Shown here in pieces: positions 52,901 to 60,000 of a DNA stretch of 60,000 nucleotides. How positions within the stretch are numbered: position 1 is the first letter of the stretch; every line of letters starts with the position of its first letter. The translations under genes and the position numbers were made by a program. The notes beneath the pieces were generated by a model. It was given only the letters and a program-made list of their open reading frames with translations, was not told where the DNA came from and searched no databases. The stretch is from Strigamia acuminata (lineage: Eukaryota > Arthropoda > Chilopoda > Geophilomorpha > Linotaeniidae): NCBI GenBank assembly GCA_949358305.1, contig OX442314.1:37547211-37607210 (forward strand). The letters are read 5' to 3'.

Positions 52901-53593
52901 ATGCGACTATCACCGATCATATAGTTTGACATTTATTTAACGGGTTAGTCAATCCCGTGCATGAGCATTATACTATGCCACCGTATGAAATCCTACTGTC
53001 CCTTAGAACAGCTGGCTAACACTACGGGGCCATTTCATGTTGTTAACATGTCTACAAGGTTAGCCTTCCCCGATGGGCCCTACAACAAGCAATAACGAGA
53101 TAGTAAGTCTACATATCCATTGAGAGCTGAGGAGGCCTGATGTGTCGATAAGAAAGAGAGAAATCAAACGATAACCAACAATACATACAAACAATATTCA
53201 AATCAAGCCAGGGGCCTGGTAGAAAACCAGAGCTTATATAGTTCCTGAGAACAATCAGATTGGCGACAGCCAATCAGGTGCCTGGATCGACGGATTCGTG
53301 GATCACTAGTCCGGACCTAATAGAGACCGGGGTTCGGACCTAATATGGAATTGGGTCCAGAAGGGTCCGATTGGTCCCCTTCAACAAGTAAATATAAAAT
53401 ATAATATTGATTCGGCAGAATCAATATTTAAGTAAATAATACTTTATCATGTTTAATAAATAATTTATATTTATTCACGTCATTCCGACAATTAATTATA
53501 ATTCTCGCAATTCATTCGAAAATGCGCGCTTTTAGTCAAATAGCGCCATCTGGCGGCAAATCGGAAATTATACGGTTTTATAACCGTCACACA
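52901..53593 (-). repeat. Probable 3' LTR of a minus-strand element (left end unresolved)
   Basis: On the minus strand CCACCGGGGGA (polypurine-like) is followed at 53,593 by TGTGTGACGGTTATAAAACC. A TATATAAGC box lies at about 53,240 and AATAAA at about 52,930, in the order promoter then polyadenylation. The CA end and target duplication were not found, so the left coordinate is approximate. Confidence 0.4.
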
Positions 53594-54559
53594 TCCCCCG
53601 GTGGCAAACATAAGAGTTTACTAACTCTATATTTGTCATCGGAAAGATTACTTCTTAAGTTTAAGATGTTCACCCTGATTTTTATTGAATTATTTATAAT
53701 CCAATACCTGCTCTATTAATTTTAGTCAAAATTAATCACACTAATTTCTTTCAGAAACTCATAACACAATTGACTAATTGGCTTTCCTGTACAATACACC
53801 TCCTAGTTGCAAGGCAACGGGATGGATTCTTCGGAACATGTCATTCATATTCGTCATCCACTCGATTTCGATTGAAATCTTACTCTACCGATCTAATTCA
53901 AACATGAACATGTTTATTAGAGGATTTGTAACAACTCTTCGAATTTTGACTTAATAAAATCAAAACATAATTCTTTTGCTGCTTAATATCTCAAGCCTCG
54001 ACCGAGACTTGAATTTTACTTTAACTGGGGACCTCTTACACAAATAACTAGACTATTGTCTAATTACTACAAATATTTATTTGTAGTCGTGTAACCTAAC
54101 TCGTATTTTATTTTCTTCTAGAAAACAATACCAATTTATTCTACGAGCGTAAAATATATTTGTTCCGAAATAAAACTTCTTTTATTTATCATCATTTCTA
54201 GAATCCTAGAATTTTGTATCCGATTTAAACTATCCCCCGGTGGTGTGATTTATTAATCACTACACCGCTTAAAGTATTTATCTAAATACCACACAAGTTT
54301 TTATTAAAAACTTTTTATTCTATTGAATAAATTCAACTTTTATCAACCGAAGCTTTATTCAAAGTTCCGGTGATCGAGATTTATTTAAAACCTTTTGAGT
54401 TTGGTGGGATAATATTTTATCCCCCGGATCTAGCATTTTGCTTCAGACAAATTAGAAACGTTTGTTTCAAGTTTATCCACTTTTATTAAGAATTTCAGTT
54501 ATGAAACTCGTAAGACTGTTTTGTAATTAATTACTAAATAGTCTTTTATAGGTTCATCT

Positions 54560-55741
54560 TTAGATTTCACCAAATAAAGCTTCATTGTTACGGATTACCT
54601 TATAAATTTTCTTTAAACAATGAGTTGGCACTCTTTGTTTGCGTAACAGATAGGTACTATCTCTAGTGAGATTGTCAAAAAATAGTGCAACCGCACTTTT
54701 GGAGGTTAAATAACCTTGTAAATTCCACATTCTATAGAATCGGTATATGAAGGAATACAGACTCTCTGAGTCTCGTTGTTTTGTTAAAATCAACTGTACT
54801 GTTCTTTCTAACTGTGTTGTTACAAATTGTTCGCGGAACAGGTATTCGAATATTTTCCAATTGAAAATTTTATGTTGATTTTCACAAAACCAATTCTGAG
54901 TAAAGTGTAACAAATAGCTTGGAACACATTCGTGAACCATTTTTTGTAGCGGCATATAATTAATAGATGCCACCTTCCTGATAAATGCGAGGAGTAGCTC
55001 GCTCTCGTCGGCTTTCAGTGAATACTTTTGGAAAGTACTCTGCCCCTTTTGCAACAATGTATACACACTTTTCACCATGTTAATGTATTCATCTGAAGAC
55101 AATCCAAAGTGAGGTGATCGCGAACGCGATCTAAAATTATTTTGCAAAACACTACGATCGCGCACATAATTAGCAATTCGTACGTTCTTGTTTGTTACAT
55201 TAGTAACTACATCTTGAGTATCGTTCAAGGATGATTCGGGTGAAGGTAAATGTCTATGAGCCCAAACGGGATCAAGATTTGCTTTCTGTCGATACCGACT
55301 AATTGGTGTCGAAGGAGTCGAACCTAATCGTGGATCGTTAGATCCATAATTAGCGGAAGAACGAGATCTAGATCTAGATCCTTTAAAAGGTAGTTTATTT
55401 AACATAACAAAATCCACCATTTCGACGATTGATCGGAATTGGTTTGGATTCAAACCATAATCAGTACAAAATAAAAGTCCTGTCGGACCTAAATGTGATC
55501 CATCCGATGGAAGATTTCCTTCCACAGGAGAATTTAGTTCAGTCTGTACCAAGTTAGGATCTATAATTCTGATCGGTTCCGTTGTTTCATTCGAAACACT
55601 ATTACCGACCACGTGGTTTACTATTTCCTCTACTAATCCAGTTTCGTTAGAAACTGGCACAAATCCGGTTAAACTTATTCTACCGGTCAAACAAGTTCTT
55701 TCCTTACCGCGTGTGTTCATCGAGTGCTGGTTACTAGTCAT
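54560..55741 (-). CDS. Gag-like protein of a minus-strand retroelement
   Basis: 393 residues from the ATG at 55,741; the frame extends 42 codons further 5' without a better start. It carries two short Arg-Ser runs (GSRSRSRSS and FRSRSRSP). A C-terminal capsid-like region follows (LLHFTQNWFCENQHKIFNW, then FEYLFREQFVTTQLERTVQL, then QRDSESLYSFIYRF). That is the pattern of retrotransposon Gag capsids: a Trp-Phe helix, then RxQF, then ESLxxFxxRF. There is no CCHC knuckle, and no protease or RT follows. It is probably a non-autonomous, gag-only element whose 3' LTR is at about 53,593. Confidence 0.6.
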   Translation of the reverse strand: MTSNQHSMNTRGKERTCLTGRISLTGFVPVSNETGLVEEIVNHVVGNSVSNETTEPIRIIDPNLVQTELNSPVEGNLPSDGSHLGPTGLLFCTDYGLNPNQFRSIVEMVDFVMLNKLPFKGSRSRSRSSANYGSNDPRLGSTPSTPISRYRQKANLDPVWAHRHLPSPESSLNDTQDVVTNVTNKNVRIANYVRDRSVLQNNFRSRSRSPHFGLSSDEYINMVKSVYTLLQKGQSTFQKYSLKADESELLLAFIRKVASINYMPLQKMVHECVPSYLLHFTQNWFCENQHKIFNWKIFEYLFREQFVTTQLERTVQLILTKQRDSESLYSFIYRFYRMWNLQGYLTSKSAVALFFDNLTRDSTYLLRKQRVPTHCLKKIYKVIRNNEALFGEI

Positions 55742-56181
55742 AACTAAAATTGAAAAATAAAATTTCCGAAGTCTGAGAGATAACGATGAAGTCGTAACGT
55801 TCAGGAAGGTTGCAAACGAAGCAGTGGTTACACTATTTCGAATGGAAGTATGGGTACTTCGATACACCTCTCTGATTGGTTGATTGTCAAACGTCAGTCT
55901 CGCGAGACTCTAATCTCATCTGAGATTGGTAGAAATCACTATTTTCGTGGAACCTAAATCTTGTCAGATTTCAGGGTTATGACGTAGTCACCAAATAAAA
56001 TGGATACTTTTCCAAGTATTTTAAAATATCACCAATTTTATTAATAAAAATGGTAACCTTTACGGGATTTTTAAAGTATTAAAAACCACAATTTCACAAG
56101 TACGTTGAATCGATTGAATCGACGGCTTTGCTGAATTCCGTTCTTTATTTGAATTTATCAAATAATAAATTTCAGTTTTAA

Positions 56182-56445
56182 CTAAAACTTACTAACTTGA
56201 TTTTTACAAAATCTAGTAATTTTTTTACTTTTTATCCCATAAAAGCACGTTGAATCATTTGATTCGGTAGCTTTACGGCAAGTAACGAGGAATTTCGAAC
56301 GCAATTCCGTGAAAAAAGTGAAGGAATGCACATTTTTTAATGTATTTGTCTCTGTTAAGGCGGTATACAAGGTTTCTTGTATCTCCTCCCCCTCCGTTTC
56401 TTCAGAATATTCTTTAGAATCTTCTGAAAAACTGGATTCGAACAT
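56182..56445 (-). CDS. Small acidic ORF upstream of the gag-like gene
   Basis: 87 codons, acidic N-terminus (SEDSKEYSEETEGEE) and basic C-terminus. Same strand as the gag-like ORF, 441 bases upstream of its ATG. It could be an upstream ORF of the element or chance. Not recognised. Confidence 0.25.
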   Translation of the reverse strand: MFESSFSEDSKEYSEETEGEEIQETLYTALTETNTLKNVHSFTFFTELRSKFLVTCRKATESNDSTCFYGIKSKKITRFCKNQVSKF

Positions 56446-56679
56446 TATTTAAATATTCTGACATTATTAGGCATAAATAATTATATGCTTTCTAGTTTAT
56501 TCAAACTTTCAAACAAGATTAGGTATTTATACCTAACCGATCGTTTTGACGTTGTCTACGAATTCTTTCGATGGACGTCATGTCGTTTTTCTACGTGTTC
56601 GATTGAAACTACGGTAAATCGATGAATTGGGGGCGGACACGAACGTATCAAAGTCAGCTTAATCTTCATCCCCCGGTGG

Positions 56680-57788
56680 TAAAATTTTAAACTTTACCAC
56701 GTGGTAAATTTAATATTTCACCGTAAAATCCATTTTTTCAAATGAAAAAAAATTGTAATGGAAAGTTCCTTATTTACGTTGTAAATATCCTGGAAATTTC
56801 ATCCTTTATTTCGAGAATGAAGAATAAAGTTTTATTCCTTTTCTACACCAAAATCGTTCGATTTTGCAATTCGCAAAATTTACTATTTTCTTTAGAAAAT
56901 AAGAATTCAAAGAATGCAACGTTCTTTCTTGTAATGTTAATTACAAGATTAATGTAAACATGATTAAAATTTGGATAAATTTCAACTGAAATTTTTCCAG
57001 TTAATCGTATCATTCGATTTATTTTAATAAACCGAAATAAATATTACTCTTATTTTTAGGTAAATCCAGATTTATTTAGTCAAATAAACCGAATTCACGA
57101 TGATTGAATTGTTAGGCAACAATTCAGGAAAGTACGCCTGGAAACCTGGCGGCTTCTCGGTAAAACTCCGCGATTCTGTTGCTAGGCAACACAGCTGCGA
57201 AAATGGCTTCGCCGGAATTGAACATTTGAACGATCTTCAATTCCTTTTAAAATTCGGATTTCAACATTTTAAAATCAGGGTTTGATTGTACAATACAAAT
57301 GTAAAGATAATCAGGTATGTGTCTATTTTGTAAATAAACCTTTAACACGAATAAACCTATTCTTTCAATTTTACCAACTTGTCTTGTTTTTATTTTTCAA
57401 AATAAATTTAGGTTAAAATATTAATAAGTTTTTTAACTTAATGTGAAATCCCAAACGGAATTTTGTGGTTTAGGTTATTTTATGTGAAAACAACCGATAA
57501 AACTGGAATTAGAATTCGAATTCCTTCGGGGTTGAATCTTCATTTAAGCCTGACCGCGTGTTTTATTGTAACTACGACGGCAAATTATCGTTGTCCAGAC
57601 GGACAAAACAACGTCGAATTCGGATTGGATTCTCCAATTCCCGTGATAGGATTTTTAGGCCTTACCACATGGTAAAATAATTATTTTATGCCATCGTTCG
57701 AATTTTCTACCGAAAATACATTTATAAGTGAATACACTCATCGTTCTTTAGGATTTCAATCACAAGAACAAAATTGGATAAATAAACT
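56680..57788. other. AT-rich, probably the leader or 5' part of the minus-strand element
   Basis: I see no second copy of the TGTGTGACGG LTR terminus here. Frames such as 57,463-57,675 have no motif. The 5' end of the minus-strand element may have been lost when the next element inserted. Confidence 0.3.
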
Positions 57789-58419
57789 TGTGGTGATTCG
57801 GCATCACCTGAAGAAGTAATTAGCGGTGATTATTGTGTTACTAATACTCGCCACTAGAGCGCGCTAGAAATACCGACTAGACTGACTAGTCTCGTGTTTC
57901 TGCGAACCTGCATAATCGGAAGGATTTGCATATGACGTCATTTCCGGTTAGTATATAACGCCGATACTTGACCGGAAACGACACTACAGTTACCACATTT
58001 CAGCAAGAGCACCATTTACCTCACCTTTCAGGCCGTTTCACGGATTGATCGAGGACCGGTGCCCGCTGACCATTTCAACTGTACAACAGCCACATTTATT
58101 TAGCGTAGCCAATCTACGCTAGAATAAATATTCGAACGATATTCGTTTAATTCGCACGAGAAAGCGAATTCTCGCGTGTTCATAATAACACGTGGAAATA
58201 CCCTAGACAACAAACATAGACCACGCGTAGGACTAAACAATTGGATCCGCCATTGTTTAGCGGCAACTCGTATTCGCAGCCGAATCCGAGGACCAACACA
58301 GGAAACATCTTGACTTATATTTGTATTAGTAAGCGTGTTTTAATAAAGCAGTATTTGAAATATATTGTATTCCCGAGTGTATTATTTATTATCTTTAACC
58401 ACAAAGTCGAATCACGACA
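57789..58419 (+). repeat. 5' LTR of a third gypsy element (631 bp)
   Basis: TGTGGTGATTCGGC to CACGACA. TATATAACGCCG lies near 57,952 and AATAAA near 58,340. The termini match the LTRs of elements 1 and 2. The primer-binding site follows after two bases. Confidence 0.75.
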
Positions 58420-58421
58420 CG

Positions 58422-58439
58422 TGGGGGTCTGTCCGGGAT
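58422..58439 (+). promoter_or_regulatory. Primer-binding site of the third gypsy element
   Basis: TGGGGGTCTGTCCGGGAT, one base different from the site of elements 1 and 2. Confidence 0.7.
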
Positions 58440-58511
58440 AGATTTGCTAACCTTAAGACAATACTTTAAATAATAACCGGGATCTTTCGATCGATCATTA
58501 TATCGTAAGAA

Positions 58512-60000
58512 ATGACAAAAACTACCGCAGAAGATAGAAAAAGGCGTAACGACGAAAAGGATAGAAAAGAAGCCGAAGAAATCGAACGCCAAAAAGCGGG
58601 AGAAGCGAACCACGTGGAACCAGAAGTCGAGACTAACTCGACTAAAGTTTCAACGGAATCATCAAGTGAAAGCCTTCCCCTTGCAAGACAACTTCCGTTT
58701 ACGGGAGGCGAATTCGAAGGATCAGGAAGCTCTCACGAAGAAAACGGACTAAATAAATCGTTCGAAAACCCTCGATTCGGATTGAAAAGCCCAAGACCTG
58801 TCGAAAAGGATCCCAGTGAAATGGATCTAATGACTCTTCTAAATAAAGCGGCAAACACAAGTGCCGCAATGATCAACGAGGCTGCCCGCGCAGACCAAGC
58901 AAGAACAGTCGCGTTAGAGAAGAAGAAAAACGAATTGATGGAAGATTTAGCCAGAGAGCATCGCGAGAAATTAGCTGCCATGGAACAGAGCTTGGCACAA
59001 GAACACCAAGCTAAACAAATGGCACTGGAGCGCGAGCTGGCTCGAGAATTGCTCGCGAAGCAGAAAATAATCGAACGAGAAATGGCAAAGGACTGCCAGA
59101 TCCGGCCGCCAAGCAACGGGTTAAGCCAGCATTCGGAGCCAAACTCCGTACAGAGCTCCCCAGAACGGTCTCACACAGCTAAGGAGCTGGTAGCCAAAGC
59201 AATAGAAGTAACTCGGGTAGCTTGCGCACACGGCATCGAGATCGACCAGGACAAGGATCCCTACGCAGAGCTAAGCCGAGTAATCGACCTAGTAAATCAG
59301 AGGACTGAAAAACGATCGGCAGATAACACGGCCAGACGCGGAGAGAAACGACGTCGGGTCGGAGCAGATCGACAACAGTCCGAGACAGGCGGCGAAGCAA
59401 CGTCAGACAGCGAAAGTATCGACTCTCAAGCATCTCACGGCAGTATCCGAGTCAACGGACTAGATAGCATCTTGAACGAATCGGACGAAGTCAAAGGAGA
59501 ACTGTACGAGGCGTTTATACAAGATAGGAGGAATAATCAGGGCGCGCAATCATGGGCAATAAAAAACTCATTCGCAATGAAAACTGGCCAAACCAGTAAT
59601 AACAACCCAGGCGACCCTAACGCAGAACTAATCAGATGTATAAATCAGAAGAATCAAATACGCAACGAAGTAGGTCAAAATAAACTGGCCATGCCGACAC
59701 TCGAGGAGATTAACGCAGTTAAAAATCACCTCGAAAAGAAACACGCCGCCGAAGCGTATGCTGGGAGAGATTCCTACGTTTTTATCAAAAAAACGAACGA
59801 AGGCCTCACGGGGACCCGACTGGACGATCTGATACCGCCCGGAACAAAGTTGAGCCAAACCTCCGCTCCAGAGAAAGCGAACCCAGATAACTCAACCATA
59901 GCGCAAGACCTCACGAATAACCCGAACACCGCGGGATCATCAGGGAAAACGTCGTTCCAACACAATCAGTTCGGACTGACGGGCAACGGTACGCATTACC
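58512..60000 (+). CDS. gag: Gag of the third gypsy element, running off the window
   Basis: Open from ATGACAAAAACTACC at 58,512 to the last base: at least 496 codons with no stop. The N-terminus is highly charged (MTKTTAEDRKRRNDEKDRKE). A Glu/Lys/Ala/Leu-rich stretch (about residues 115-200, including LAREHREKLAAMEQSLAQEH) should be a coiled coil. Basic patches (ARRGEKRRR) and acidic/serine linkers follow. The general plan, a charged N-terminus then coiled coil, resembles the Gag N-terminus of elements 1 and 2, although sequence identity is not obvious. The capsid and zinc knuckle would lie beyond the window. The first ATG after the primer-binding site in this frame was chosen. Confidence 0.75.
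   Translation, partial: MTKTTAEDRKRRNDEKDRKEAEEIERQKAGEANHVEPEVETNSTKVSTESSSESLPLARQLPFTGGEFEGSGSSHEENGLNKSFENPRFGLKSPRPVEKDPSEMDLMTLLNKAANTSAAMINEAARADQARTVALEKKKNELMEDLAREHREKLAAMEQSLAQEHQAKQMALERELARELLAKQKIIEREMAKDCQIRPPSNGLSQHSEPNSVQSSPERSHTAKELVAKAIEVTRVACAHGIEIDQDKDPYAELSRVIDLVNQRTEKRSADNTARRGEKRRRVGADRQQSETGGEATSDSESIDSQASHGSIRVNGLDSILNESDEVKGELYEAFIQDRRNNQGAQSWAIKNSFAMKTGQTSNNNPGDPNAELIRCINQKNQIRNEVGQNKLAMPTLEEINAVKNHLEKKHAAEAYAGRDSYVFIKKTNEGLTGTRLDDLIPPGTKLSQTSAPEKANPDNSTIAQDLTNNPNTAGSSGKTSFQHNQFGLTGNGTHY

Larger units (their letters stand above)
53593..56679 (-). repeat. Repeated hairpin plus CCACCGGGGGAT motif (3 full, 1 partial copies)
   Basis: Full copies on the minus strand: 56,668-56,679, 54,232-54,243 and 53,593-53,604. 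A partial copy (CCGGGGGAT) is at 54,419-54,427. Immediately 5' of each full copy on the minus strand is a different inverted repeat, for example GTGGTAAA...TTTACCAC and GGTGTAGTGATT...AATCACACC. See the finding. Confidence 0.6.

Noticed and set aside
1-60000. CRISPR arrays, tRNA or rRNA genes
   Set aside because: No spaced identical repeats of CRISPR type and no tRNA or rRNA sequence were recognised by eye on either strand; a tRNAscan run would be decisive.

Overview
The window is animal nuclear DNA. It is AT-rich, with short introns flanked by GT/AG, two recognisable membrane-protein genes (an SLC6 transporter and a DEG/ENaC channel), an intronless SR-protein kinase, and more than half its length in transposable elements. 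A 69-codon piece of a bacterial, Rickettsia-like ribosomal protein S4 gene sits in the middle. This fits an invertebrate, perhaps an arthropod, whose ancestors carried a rickettsial endosymbiont. I cannot name the species.

Layout. 0-12.2 kb: an intronless SRPK-type kinase (511-1581), then old repeats, MULE and hAT transposase remains, and a few unrecognised ORFs. 12.2-31.9 kb: a nested pair of Ty3/gypsy LTR retrotransposons. Element 1 (minus strand, 12,246-31,947, TSD AGTT) has gag, an in-frame A_AAA_AAC slippery site, pol in the -1 frame, and a third ORF that appears to be spliced (39-codon first exon, 559-nt intron, 928-codon second exon). Element 2 (plus strand, 24,748-31,577, TSD GGCT) lies inside the 5' LTR of element 1. 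It has LTRs that look identical and one 1,694-codon ORF. That ORF joins a gag N-terminus, a pol-tail segment, a non-catalytic integrase remnant and an ORF3-like segment, and it lacks protease, RT and RNase H. The two elements differ in U3 but match from the predicted transcription start through U5.

32-36 kb: a split dispersed repeat with a Copia tail inside it, the bacterial S4 fragment, and an orphan acidic/serine-rich exon candidate. 36.3-40.9 kb: an SLC6 transporter gene with about 13 exons; one intron carries a 556-bp MITE with TTA duplications. 41.1-42.7 kb: a dead Tc1/mariner element interrupted by a 184-bp solo-LTR-like insert. 43.4-48.7 kb: a DEG/ENaC gene whose first unit (TM1-ectodomain-TM2) runs into the N-terminal part of a second unit. 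Two downstream exons appear to continue the second unit across a transposon-filled intron.

49-60 kb: almost entirely mobile DNA. It holds an inverted repeat, a gypsy-type solo LTR, two foldback MITEs, a gag-only element on the minus strand with a repeated hairpin-plus-CCACCGGGGGAT motif, and the 5' LTR, primer-binding site and start of gag of a third gypsy element that runs off the right edge.

The most unusual objects are the helper/parasite retrotransposon pair, the spliced third ORF of element 1, the tandem DEG/ENaC gene and the rickettsial fragment. All homology calls come from reading motifs, with no database search.
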